Shown here in pieces: positions 41,870 through 50,489 of a stretch of DNA of 56,669 bases. The notes below the pieces were generated by a model. The model was given only the letters and a program-made list of their open reading frames with translations. It made no database searches and was not told where the DNA came from. The DNA is from Endobugula sp047619205 (GTDB lineage Bacteria; Pseudomonadota; Gammaproteobacteria; Pseudomonadales; Cellvibrionaceae): positions 1 through 56,669 of the forward strand of contig JBLHJR010000009.1 in assembly GCA_047619205.1 (NCBI GenBank), read 5' to 3'. The translations under genes were made by a program, and so were the position numbers. Numbering within the stretch: position 1 is the stretch's first letter; the number at the start of each line of letters is the position of its first letter.

Positions 41870-42928
41870 TTACTCTTCAATAGTTTCCCTTAACGCGAGG
41901 TAACTATTCATTCTGCGTTCACAGATATATCCCTCTGCGTAGGCACGTAAAATAGCACATTTTGGTTCTTGCTTATGTTGGCAGTTGCGGAACTTACATA
42001 AGCCAATATAAGGCTCTAACTCGATAAAGCCCTGTAATATACTCATCTCGTCCATATGCCATAAACCAAATTCACGAATCCCTGGAGAGTCAATCAAGCG
42101 CCCCCCACTTTCGCCATTGACGCGTGGGAAATGAAATAGCTGAGCAGTGGTAGTGGTGTGCGTGCCTCTTTGGGTGGATTCCGACAGTGGGCCAACTCGT
42201 AAGTTCTTACCGGGGAGCAATTCATTGATAAGTGAAGATTTACCAACCCCAGACTGCCCGACAAATATGGTAGTCTTGTCTTTCAAAAAGGTAGTTAAGG
42301 CATCAAGGCCATTGCCCATCGTGGTGGAGGATTCAATCACATCATAACTCAGGGAACGATAGAGATCGGCAAGTTCTTCGATGATATGACGGTTATTATC
42401 ATCCACTAAATCGATTTTGTTGATCACAATAACGGGTTTAATATCAATCGCTTCGGCAGCGACTAGGTAACGATCAATCAAAAAGCTATGCGGTCTGGGT
42501 AAGGGCGCGATAACCACTAAAATATTGTCAATGTTGGCGGCGACGGTTTTCATTTCCCCATGGGGGTCGGGTCGGGAAAGGGCAGACACCCTAGGTAATA
42601 CAGCAACCACCACACCCATGGGTTCAGCATCTCGCCAAATAACGCGATCACCGGTCACTAGGGAGCCTAAATTCGCGCGCATGTGACAGCGTTTTACTCT
42701 GTTCGGGGGTATGTTTGAATCTATCGAGGACTCGTCTTGTTCGGCACTCTGTATCTCTACCTGTGTACCATAATGCGCAATGATTAAGCCTTCTTGTTCT
42801 GCACCTAAGTTGCCCTCATGTTCATCGGAGCTTATTTTGGCGTCTTTTTTTTCGGCTCTAGCGGCGCGTTCTTGTTGAATTTTATCGATGCGCCAAGCTT
42901 GCTTTCGGGTAAGTTTCCGCTTACTCAT
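41870..42928 (-). CDS. rsgA: Ribosome small-subunit GTPase RsgA
   Basis: 352 residues with the circularly permuted GTPase order: G4 VINKIDLVD, then G1 GQSGVGKSSLIN, then G3 DSPGIREFGLW. An N-terminal OB fold follows a basic tail, and a C-terminal zinc site CKFRNC-x-H-x6-C is present. It matures 30S subunits. Divergent from orn, the arrangement seen in E. coli. Confidence 0.97.
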   Translation of the reverse strand: MSKRKLTRKQAWRIDKIQQERAARAEKKDAKISSDEHEGNLGAEQEGLIIAHYGTQVEIQSAEQDESSIDSNIPPNRVKRCHMRANLGSLVTGDRVIWRDAEPMGVVVAVLPRVSALSRPDPHGEMKTVAANIDNILVVIAPLPRPHSFLIDRYLVAAEAIDIKPVIVINKIDLVDDNNRHIIEELADLYRSLSYDVIESSTTMGNGLDALTTFLKDKTTIFVGQSGVGKSSLINELLPGKNLRVGPLSESTQRGTHTTTTAQLFHFPRVNGESGGRLIDSPGIREFGLWHMDEMSILQGFIELEPYIGLCKFRNCQHKQEPKCAILRAYAEGYICERRMNSYLALRETIEE

Positions 42929-43077
42929 AAAATAGAGATGCCCATAATGCGATAGTGCCTTTTATTGGAGTGATCCTGCTACTGTTTCTAGGATGGCACT
43001 GGATTTACTTGCGTTTATCGGCAACACTATACGTCAAGTTGACCATAAACGCAGGGCAAAACAGGATAAAGACGCAA

Positions 43078-43620
43078 ATGTTACACGAAGATAACTTGAT
43101 TTGGATTGATTTAGAAATGACTGGCCTCTTTCCTAATGACGATGTCATTATCGAAATAGCCACCATTGTCACAGATAGTGAACTCAATGTTCTCGCAGAA
43201 GGACCGATGTTAGCGATTCATCAGTCTAATGAGCGTTTAGAGGCAATGGATGCATGGAATACTAATCAGCACGGGAAATCGGGCTTAACCGAGCGTGTGC
43301 GCAATAGTCAGGTAAGCGCTGCGGATGCCGAGCGACAAACTATTGAGTTTTTAACCCAGTGGGTGCCAGCAGGTCAATCGCCTATGTCGGGTAACTCCAT
43401 TTGCCAAGACCGACGTTTTTTGGCCAACTACATGCCTGAATTGGAAAATTATTTTCACTATCGTAATCTTGATGTCAGCAGCGTAAAAGAGTTAGCGCGT
43501 CGTTGGAAGCCAGAAGCGCTAGAGGGTTTTTCTAAGTCAGGTGCGCATTTAGCGCTAGATGATGTGCGTGACTCGATTAATGAATTGAAGCATTATCGAA
43601 AGACATTCTTTGTTGCATAA
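43078..43620 (+). CDS. orn: Oligoribonuclease
   Basis: 180 residues when started at the ATG at 43078, with AGGA upstream. A longer in-frame start at 42955 would add 41 hydrophobic residues and is rejected because Orn is cytosolic and begins near LIWIDLEMTGL. The DEDDh residues are present: D and E in IDLEMTGL, the SICQDRRFL motif, and HLALDDVRDS with the final His and Asp. It degrades di- to pentanucleotides, including pGpG from c-di-GMP. Confidence 0.97.
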   Translation: MLHEDNLIWIDLEMTGLFPNDDVIIEIATIVTDSELNVLAEGPMLAIHQSNERLEAMDAWNTNQHGKSGLTERVRNSQVSAADAERQTIEFLTQWVPAGQSPMSGNSICQDRRFLANYMPELENYFHYRNLDVSSVKELARRWKPEALEGFSKSGAHLALDDVRDSINELKHYRKTFFVA

Positions 43621-43659
43621 CTGCAAATGCTATAGCCGCAATGGACTGCGGCTTCAGTT

Positions 43660-43800
43660 TGAGACCTTTGCACGAATAATTTTTTGTTCTCAGAATGCGT
43701 TAACAACGTACTCAATCGGTAATTTATGCGTATACACTCTCTCTTTTCGTGCGTTTTTGCCTTGCCTTAGAGCAAAAACTCTATCCTTGCAAAGGTCTCA
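43660..43800. repeat. IS-like remnant or MITE with exact 13-bp inverted termini
   Basis: TGAGACCTTTGCA (43660-43672) and its exact complement TGCAAAGGTCTCA (43788-43800) bound 141 bp with no reading frame. The terminal GAGACCTTTGCA resembles ends of IS5-group elements as I remember them (unverified). The right end abuts the 3' end of the chemoreceptor gene, two bases from its stop. The element separates the conserved rsgA/orn pair from the accessory chemotaxis block. Confidence 0.7.
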
Positions 43801-43802
43801 GC

Positions 43803-45458
43803 TTATATTTTAAACTGACCAATCAGCGCATTTAGCTCTGCTGCATTGGCTGCTAACACCGCAATCGTATCTTGGCTGTCCATCGCTGCAGTGGCGGTTT
43901 TATCCGACTCCGCCAAGATTTTCACTAGGTTTTCATTAATACTTTCGCCCACTGCACTTTGTTCTTTAGCTGAGTTGGCAATCTGTGCGTTCATGCTATT
44001 AATGGCGCTCACGGAAGCGGCAATTTCATCCAAAGAATTACCTGCACTGGTGGAATGTTCGACTGTTTGCTCGCCTACCGTTTTGCTGGACAGCATTACT
44101 TCAACGGCTTCATCAGAGCCTTTTTCTAAGCGCTCGATCATATTTTGAATTTCTGCGGTACTGTCCTGAGTACGACTGGCGAGTGTGCGCACTTCGTCAG
44201 CGACTACGGCGAAGCCGCGACCTTGCTCCCCTGCGCGGGCGGCTTCAATGGCTGCATTTAATGCGAGTAGATTGGTTTGTTCCGCAATACCACGGATGAC
44301 ATCGAGTACCGTCACAATATCGCCGACATTGCCTTTGAGGTCGTTAATAACTTCCGAGGCTTTACCCACTTCATCGACCAATGACTGGACCGACTCTACA
44401 CCTTTAGAGACCACGGCTTTAGCGCTGGAGCAATTAATGTTCGCCGCATTAGCCGATTCTGCAGCCTCTGAGGCGTTGGCAGAAACACCTTGTGCCGAGT
44501 GAGACATCTCATTCATGGCAGTGGCTACCATGTCAGTTTGCTGTCGTTGGTTGTTAACTGACTCTGAAATTTGCATGGATAGATGATTGCTTCTACTAGC
44601 GGATTCCGTCACCGCTTGCGACGTTTCAGAGGTTTTTTTGACTAAAGTGTGTACTTTTTCTACAAACAAATTAAACGCGGTAGACAGTGAGCCTAACTCG
44701 TCATTACTAGTCACGTCTAAGCGTTGAGTTAAATCACCATCTTTACGGGCAATATCATTTAAACGTTGAGTAATATACTGCAGTGGTTTAACAATAGTAT
44801 TGATTAAGCCAAGACTAAGCGCAATTAATATCGCGGCAATAACGCCAGAAACAAAAAAGGTAGAAGCAATAGTCGAGGCTATTTGGGACGACTGAGCCGC
44901 TTCCATCTCGGCGATGGTTGCATCGATATCATCAATATAAAAACCAGTGCCTAGCATCCATTGCAGCTCGGGTAGCCAAATAGCGTAACCGAGTTTATTG
45001 AATTGCCCTTCTTGGTTTAATTTAGGCCAATCATAGATGACATAATCCCCGCCTTTTTTTGCCGCTCGCATCAACTCTTGGATGATAGCGACGCCATTTT
45101 TTGATTTCAGATTCCATAGATTCTTACCGATTAAAGAGGTTTTTGCGTGAGCGGTGACCACTCCATCTCCAGAATAGGCAAAGAAATAGCCATCCTTACC
45201 AAAGCGTAAGGTCGTTAGGCGCGCGACCAACTCTTCAGTAGCATCAGGCTTGTTTAATAAGTCTTTGATCGCTGTTTGCGCAAGATCGGTGTACTGCCTG
45301 AGCTCCATTTTTTTCGCTTCGATTAACCGTTCTCGGGTAGCCTGAATATTATCTTTCGATAAGCTATTTATTTTAAAGATATTTAAGCTGGTGAGCCCAA
45401 TTGCGCTGAATAATACGGTAACAATAGAGAGCGCTAAGATTTTAGTTTTGATCGTCAT
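43803..45458 (-). CDS. Methyl-accepting chemotaxis protein with sCache sensor
   Basis: 551 residues from the ATG at 45458; an upstream in-frame start at 45536 adds 26 residues and is less likely. One membrane helix at the N-terminus, then a periplasmic single-Cache domain (about 30-180, YFFAYSGDGVVTAHAKTSLI), a second helix (about 185-208), HAMP, and a long cytoplasmic coiled coil with the tip LLALNAAIEAARAGEQGRGF (about 393-412). No C-terminal CheR pentapeptide is present. It senses a small molecule and drives a CheA pathway. A CWC gene lies upstream in the same orientation. Confidence 0.93.
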   Translation of the reverse strand: MTIKTKILALSIVTVLFSAIGLTSLNIFKINSLSKDNIQATRERLIEAKKMELRQYTDLAQTAIKDLLNKPDATEELVARLTTLRFGKDGYFFAYSGDGVVTAHAKTSLIGKNLWNLKSKNGVAIIQELMRAAKKGGDYVIYDWPKLNQEGQFNKLGYAIWLPELQWMLGTGFYIDDIDATIAEMEAAQSSQIASTIASTFFVSGVIAAILIALSLGLINTIVKPLQYITQRLNDIARKDGDLTQRLDVTSNDELGSLSTAFNLFVEKVHTLVKKTSETSQAVTESASRSNHLSMQISESVNNQRQQTDMVATAMNEMSHSAQGVSANASEAAESANAANINCSSAKAVVSKGVESVQSLVDEVGKASEVINDLKGNVGDIVTVLDVIRGIAEQTNLLALNAAIEAARAGEQGRGFAVVADEVRTLASRTQDSTAEIQNMIERLEKGSDEAVEVMLSSKTVGEQTVEHSTSAGNSLDEIAASVSAINSMNAQIANSAKEQSAVGESINENLVKILAESDKTATAAMDSQDTIAVLAANAAELNALIGQFKI

Positions 45459-45554
45459 TGAAACAAGCCTCGTCCAAAAAATGTGTAATCTTCTTTGAGT
45501 GTAGTACAGGAATCGCAATGTGCACGTGCTTGACATGGGGTTTTTGTGTGTATT

Positions 45555-45806
45555 TTAGGTGGGGGAATAGATGCAAGAAAGGTCTGGCAAAGGCTGGCTT
45601 AGGAGGAACTTATTGTGATCTTCATGGTAGGCATTGATACAAGTTTGGCATATGCAGGACTGACTTTTTAATCTTGCTGGAATTAAATCAATTAGACTCG
45701 TTGGTACCTCGATTTCGGCACACCAGCATCCGCTAACTTTTGCGACTCTGCAGTGAGTAGACTGCTTACAAAAGGGGCAGTTTTTATCACTTACAGTGTC
45801 ATGCAT
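45555..45806 (-). CDS. Cysteine-rich CWC-family protein
   Basis: 83 residues with CPFC (10-13), C19, CWC (27-29) and CICQTC in the second half, the pattern of the cysteine-rich CWC family (possible metal binding). No signal peptide. It lies 96 bp upstream of the chemoreceptor gene and could share its transcript. Function unknown. Confidence 0.78.
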   Translation of the reverse strand: MHDTVSDKNCPFCKQSTHCRVAKVSGCWCAEIEVPTSLIDLIPARLKSQSCICQTCINAYHEDHNKFLLSQPLPDLSCIYSPT

Positions 45807-45881
45807 AGGGTCACAATACGCCAGTTAATTCCTACCCTATTCATCGATTAACGAACAAAACGCGTGAGGGTAATGATAAGC

Positions 45882-45941
45882 TTAGAAATGGCGATAATTC
45901 AGTAAAACCCTACTGATAATTTGCAAAAATGGCATTTCTGA
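45882..45941. repeat. Hairpin in the divergent CWC/binding-protein spacer
   Basis: A nested imperfect inverted repeat. The outer arms TTAGAAATG and CATTTCTGA pair with one mismatch, and an inner TCAGTA-aaaccc-TACTGA stem is centred near 45906. It lies between the CWC start (45806) and the solute-binding-protein start (46010). It could be an operator for both or a leader structure. Function is inferred only from position. Confidence 0.4.
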
Positions 45942-46009
45942 GCCATACCTACTCTATTGCTTTAATAAAGCAGCTATTCCAGTTAATTTAATACTCGGTC
46001 ATAGATACC

Positions 46010-47179
46010 ATGATGATTCTAGCAGGCGTTAGAAAAACTATCGCTATTTTCTCCCTTATGGGATTGTCTAACTATAGCATTGCGGAAGATATTAATATCG
46101 GCATGAGTACCGCACTGAGTGGCCCAGCGAAAGCCTTGGGTACGGGTATGAAAATAGGGGTGGAGTCCTATTTTAAAAGCGTTAATGGTGCAGGAGGTGT
46201 TGGCGGTAAGACGCTAAGACTAATAGTATTGGATGATGGCTATGAACCCAATCGTGCGGCGCCCAATATGCGCAAACTGATTGACGCAGAAAAAGTAGTG
46301 GCGGTGATGGGCAATGTCGGCACACCCACAGCAATAGTGACGGTGCCTATCGCTAATGAAAAGAAAGTCTTGTTGTTTGGTGCTTTTACTGGCGCTGGCG
46401 TATTACGCAAAGATCCAGCCGAGCGTTATGTCATTAACTATCGTGCTAGCTATGCAGAAGAAACCGCAGATATGATCACGGGTCTTTTATCTGCCGGTAT
46501 CAAACCAGAAGAAATTGCTTTTTTTACCCAAAATGATGGCTATGGTGATGCCGGCTATCAGGGGGCGATCAGCGCTCTTAAGGTTGCAGGTTTTAGCAAT
46601 GTACAGACACTGGTTCACGGGCGATATACACGTAACACGCTAAACATAGAGGATGGTTTAGCCACTATTTTGGATAGTGATATTGAGCCCAGGGCAATCA
46701 TTATGGTGGGCGCCTACGGCCCCTGTGCAAAATTTATCAAACTAGCGAAAGAGGAGTTTCCCGACACCCACTATCTCAATGTTTCTTTTGTGGGAAGTAA
46801 TGCATTAGCGCTCGAACTAGGTGACTCAGGTGAAGGTGTTATCGTGACTCAGGTGGTGCCTCACTTTAATGATAACTTAGCGTTGGTTGATGAATATAAA
46901 AAAGCACTTGCTCAGTTTGATAATAGTGCTAAACCAAGCTTTGTATCGTTAGAGGGTTATATTGTCGCCAAAGTATTTGTTGAAGGGTTAAAAGGCGCGG
47001 GTAATATTAATCGAGAGTCTATTATCGATGGGCTAGAGAGTCTGAAAAACCTAGATATCGGTATGGGATTTAGCCTTAGTTATAGTAAAAAAAATCATCA
47101 GGCCAGCCATAAAATATGGCCGACACGAATAAAAAGCGGTGAATATGTTGCTTTCGAATGGTCTGATTTCAAGCGCTAA
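46010..47179 (+). CDS. Periplasmic solute-binding protein, LivK/Peripla_BP_6 type
   Basis: 389 residues with an N-terminal signal peptide ending near NYSIAED (about 25). The NIGMSTALSGPAKALGTGMK start and MGNVGTPTAIVTVPIANEKK are typical of type I periplasmic binding proteins for branched amino acids and related amides. No permease or ATPase gene lies in this window. It is followed 21 bp later by a chemoreceptor, so it probably delivers a ligand to that receptor rather than to a transporter. Confidence 0.88.
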   Translation: MMILAGVRKTIAIFSLMGLSNYSIAEDINIGMSTALSGPAKALGTGMKIGVESYFKSVNGAGGVGGKTLRLIVLDDGYEPNRAAPNMRKLIDAEKVVAVMGNVGTPTAIVTVPIANEKKVLLFGAFTGAGVLRKDPAERYVINYRASYAEETADMITGLLSAGIKPEEIAFFTQNDGYGDAGYQGAISALKVAGFSNVQTLVHGRYTRNTLNIEDGLATILDSDIEPRAIIMVGAYGPCAKFIKLAKEEFPDTHYLNVSFVGSNALALELGDSGEGVIVTQVVPHFNDNLALVDEYKKALAQFDNSAKPSFVSLEGYIVAKVFVEGLKGAGNINRESIIDGLESLKNLDIGMGFSLSYSKKNHQASHKIWPTRIKSGEYVAFEWSDFKR

Positions 47180-47200
47180 TCGTCTTAGGAAAAATATGGG

Positions 47201-49351
47201 ATGAAACTTAAAGTGACTATCCGTGCGACCTTAATTGCATGGGTAGGTCTGGGTGCACTATCAGCTATTTTGCTTGCGGCGACAGGACTGACATCTAATC
47301 AAGAACTAGCAAAAAATCAAGAAAAAGTGACTGAAATTGCGCTGCCTTTGGAGCGCGTAACTCGTGCCCTAGGCACAACGATTACTTATTTTATACGCCG
47401 TCAGACAGAAGTGTTAATGGCAGAAACAAGTGAAGCCTTAAGTAGTGTTATACCCCGGGAAGAGCTAGAGGCAAACTTTCAAGAACAGCAAGCACAGCTA
47501 TTGTTGCTTAATGATCAGCATGCTGATGGCATAGTGGCTTATGATAGATTAGCGCGTTCATACAACGAATTTTTAGTGGTTGATAGTCAGCTATACACCA
47601 TCACAGAAAAAAAATTACAATTAAAAGCGGCTTTGGCTAAGCACGCATCCAAAATAGATATCGCTGTGGATAAAATACAGAATGCTGCAGATGGTATTAG
47701 CGGTAAAATTAATTTCGCCTCTAAGCGTGCTAGTAGAAAAATTAAACGTCTGGCTAAAAAAATTCCTCAAGAACTAATCCTCTTCGAAGATTTACAGCCA
47801 GTTCTAGATTTTCGTCAAGCGGTCGAGAAAGGCATTTTTGGTACGCAGGCGAACGCGCAAAAACACAGCGCTGATATTCGAGCAGGAGTGCCAAGGTTGG
47901 CAACTCTTGCTCGACAGGTCATGCTAGAAAATAATGCCGACACGCTGACAAATATAGAAAATAATCTGATCAAGCAGTTAACGGTATCGATTCAGTCCTC
48001 TCTCGAAGGTTTGGCAACTACTATATCAGGAATTGAAGCGACAAAGATGTTGGGGGTGTTAAACGTAGAGTTTGCAATTGTACTTAAGCTTATTGCTAAT
48101 GGTGATCAAACCATACTGGAATTGCGACGTAATTTTATTGCCACCAACAAAAAATTACAGCTATCAAGGGAAAATATGCATGTAGCTGAAGCCGAGATGG
48201 CGAATAGTTTAAATACCTTGTCGGGCGTCGTACAAGCGATTGCAGACAACACAAAAAAACAAGCGAAGAGCGTTTTAGCTAAAAGCGGGTATACCATTGT
48301 ACTGATGGGTAGCCTCGTGTCTGTGCTAACAGTTATTTTAGGTGTTATCGTCTTTCGGCGCATTACCAAACCTCTCGACCAGACACGTGCCGCTATACGC
48401 GCTGCCGCGAATGGAGATTTAACGCATCGTATGTCCGACTTTGGTCAGCACGATGAATTTTCTGTGTTAGCCCATGACTTTAATGAATTTGCAAATACTA
48501 CGAGAAACCTTGTGGCTGACATTCAAGCGCATTCCTCTAAGGTAGACGTGTCAGCGCGACAGTTGTCGCAGATTGCGCATCAAAATAATAGTGATATTGA
48601 GCGTCAGCAGAAAGAGATACAATTACTCAGCCGAGCGATGGATAAGATGTCAGAGTCTGTGGAAAATGTGAATGATAATTCTCGTGCGGCTAACGCCGGT
48701 GCAGAAATGGCCGAAAAATCGGCAGGAAAAGGCAAGCATGAAGTGAAAGAAACCATGGAGTCTATTACTCGGCTTGCCACTGAAATCGATTATGCAGCGG
48801 GTGTCATTAATGAATTAAATGGCGATAGTGAAGCTGTTGGTTCTGTACTGGGTGTGATTAGTGGTGTGGCAGATCAGACTAACTTACTTGCATTGAACGC
48901 AGCCATCGAAGCTGCTAGAGCGGGTGACCAAGGGCGAGGTTTTGCAGTGGTGGCAGATGAAGTTAGGACGCTGGCTATACGCACGCAAGAGTCTGCGGCA
49001 GAAATAAAAACCATTATTGAAACGGTGCAAACGCGTACCAGTGATGTTTCTATGGCTATTGCCAAGAGTCGTAAAGATGTTCAAACTAGTGTGGAGCAAG
49101 CATCAAAAGCCAGCGAGGCACTGGATACCATTACTGCTGCGGTAACGTCCATTGCACAAATGAATACGGCAATTAGTGGCGCAACTCAACAGCAAACCGC
49201 TGCGGCTACCGAAGTGGAAAGTAATATTGCTAGCATACAAGAAGCCACAGAATATGCATCTGAGGCGAGTCAAGATACTGCGCATAGTAGTGAGGTGTTA
49301 GCCGGTTTGTCAAACGAACTTTCGGATATGGTGTCTAAGTTTACCGTCTAG
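47201..49351 (+). CDS. Methyl-accepting chemotaxis protein with large periplasmic region
   Basis: 716 residues. Membrane helix 1 is about 10-32; the periplasmic region of about 330 residues is mostly helical with no Cache signature I can recognise. Helix 2 is 361-385, then HAMP (about 386-438) and the cytoplasmic signalling domain with tip LLALNAAIEAARAGDQGRGF (about 562-581). The C-terminus ends ...SNELSDMVSKFTV without a pentapeptide. It is the second gene of a two-gene unit with the binding protein. A large helical sensor is compatible with docking a periplasmic protein. Confidence 0.92.
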   Translation: MKLKVTIRATLIAWVGLGALSAILLAATGLTSNQELAKNQEKVTEIALPLERVTRALGTTITYFIRRQTEVLMAETSEALSSVIPREELEANFQEQQAQLLLLNDQHADGIVAYDRLARSYNEFLVVDSQLYTITEKKLQLKAALAKHASKIDIAVDKIQNAADGISGKINFASKRASRKIKRLAKKIPQELILFEDLQPVLDFRQAVEKGIFGTQANAQKHSADIRAGVPRLATLARQVMLENNADTLTNIENNLIKQLTVSIQSSLEGLATTISGIEATKMLGVLNVEFAIVLKLIANGDQTILELRRNFIATNKKLQLSRENMHVAEAEMANSLNTLSGVVQAIADNTKKQAKSVLAKSGYTIVLMGSLVSVLTVILGVIVFRRITKPLDQTRAAIRAAANGDLTHRMSDFGQHDEFSVLAHDFNEFANTTRNLVADIQAHSSKVDVSARQLSQIAHQNNSDIERQQKEIQLLSRAMDKMSESVENVNDNSRAANAGAEMAEKSAGKGKHEVKETMESITRLATEIDYAAGVINELNGDSEAVGSVLGVISGVADQTNLLALNAAIEAARAGDQGRGFAVVADEVRTLAIRTQESAAEIKTIIETVQTRTSDVSMAIAKSRKDVQTSVEQASKASEALDTITAAVTSIAQMNTAISGATQQQTAAATEVESNIASIQEATEYASEASQDTAHSSEVLAGLSNELSDMVSKFTV

Positions 49352-49374
49352 TTTATGTGGGTAGTAGATTGGCC

Positions 49375-49752
49375 TTACAAATCTTCATTGCCTTTGCCTA
49401 AAGATTCTTTTTTATATTCCGCAATCACTTCACCCGTACGTGAAAGCAGGCGCCACCATTCCGAACCATCTTCTCTAATGTAGCGTACTGCCCCTGAGCG
49501 TACGAGGATTCTTCTTAACTCATCATCTTCAAAACCGCCTAAGCGTTTGCTAAGCAATTCAAATGAACGGTCGGTATAGCCTTTATGACTAAGAAAGAAC
49601 TGTGCAGTTTTTTCCGCCATATGTTCGGTTTTCACTGATTCAAGTGCAATACGTAAATCAGCATCTGCCCGATCTTTTTGTAGCCACCAGGCAATGACGC
49701 CGCCGATAAAAACACCCGCTAAACTAAATAAGCCTGCGCTAATTTCACCCAT
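49375..49752 (-). CDS. Small single-pass membrane protein, unknown
   Basis: 125 residues with one N-terminal membrane helix (about 5-25, AGLFSLAGVFIGGVIAWWLQ) and a charged helical cytoplasmic part. A C-terminal winged-helix-like segment (LSKRLGGFEDDELRRILVRS and WWRLLSRTGEVIAEY) is visible. GAGGAG precedes the start, so it is a well-translated gene. I do not recognise the family. It lies downstream of a GNAT gene on the same strand by 17 bp. Confidence 0.7.
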   Translation of the reverse strand: MGEISAGLFSLAGVFIGGVIAWWLQKDRADADLRIALESVKTEHMAEKTAQFFLSHKGYTDRSFELLSKRLGGFEDDELRRILVRSGAVRYIREDGSEWWRLLSRTGEVIAEYKKESLGKGNEDL

Positions 49753-49769
49753 TATTACATCTCCTCTTG

Positions 49770-50489
49770 TTATATTTTATGGCTTGTTTGTTGATTGATA
49801 TACACGCTCAAACATTGCTTCTGTCTTTGCTCGACATCAAAATTATCCGTAGCTAACCATGATAGATAAGCGGTTCTTAGTTCTGCCCATTCGCTATCAA
49901 TAATAGAAAACCAACTCGTATTGCGATTGCGACCTTTAACGACGGTGGCTTGTCTAAAACAACCTTCGTATACAAAGCCTAAACGTTTAGCGGCTTTAAT
50001 CGAATTTGCGTTGAGTGAATTACATTTCCATTCGCAGCGGCGATAACCAAGATGGAAGCTATTATCAATCATTAAATAGATAGCTTCAGTAGCAATAGTC
50101 GTTTTTTGTAATAGTGGTGAAAAGCAAACGTGCGCGACTTCTATTGATCCTGCCGCCGCTTGGATTCGAGCATAAGCTATATATCCCATCGCTTTATTGG
50201 TGCTGATATTAACGATGGCATAAAAAACAGATTCGGCATTTTCTTCTTCAGATGCTTTTTTCTTGGAGGTGATGAAATCGGCAAATTGTTCAATGTTGTC
50301 GAAGGGGCCGTTGGGTAAATAGCGCCAAATTTTATTTTCGGTATCGCTAGCGTAAGCATCCCATAGGTCTTGCGTGTGCGCACCAGAGAGCGGTTCTAAA
50401 TAACAATAGCAGCCGAGTATTTTTTCTTTAGCGGGGAGGGGGGGTGCTTGCCAGTTATGTATTTTTTTACCGAGCTCTACTTCATTCAT
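49770..50489 (-). CDS. GNAT acetyltransferase, RimJ/RimL-like
   Basis: 239 residues. The C-terminal GNAT core has the acetyl-CoA region at FSPLLQKTTIATEAIYLMID and the RCEWKCNSLNANSIKAAKRLGFVYEG strand-helix typical of RimJ/RimL enzymes that acetylate protein N-termini or small amines. The R-x-x-G-x-G/A phosphate loop is poorly conserved (LLQKTTIA). It overlaps the end of queG by 8 bp (ATGAATGA), so it is cotranscribed with queG. Substrate unknown. Confidence 0.85.
   Translation of the reverse strand: MNEVELGKKIHNWQAPPLPAKEKILGCYCYLEPLSGAHTQDLWDAYASDTENKIWRYLPNGPFDNIEQFADFITSKKKASEEENAESVFYAIVNISTNKAMGYIAYARIQAAAGSIEVAHVCFSPLLQKTTIATEAIYLMIDNSFHLGYRRCEWKCNSLNANSIKAAKRLGFVYEGCFRQATVVKGRNRNTSWFSIIDSEWAELRTAYLSWLATDNFDVEQRQKQCLSVYINQQTSHKI

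Noticed and set aside
42955..43077. N-terminal hydrophobic extension of Orn
   Set aside because: Orn is cytosolic and starts just before LIWIDLEMTGL; the extension has no family support and the ATG at 43078 has AGGA upstream.
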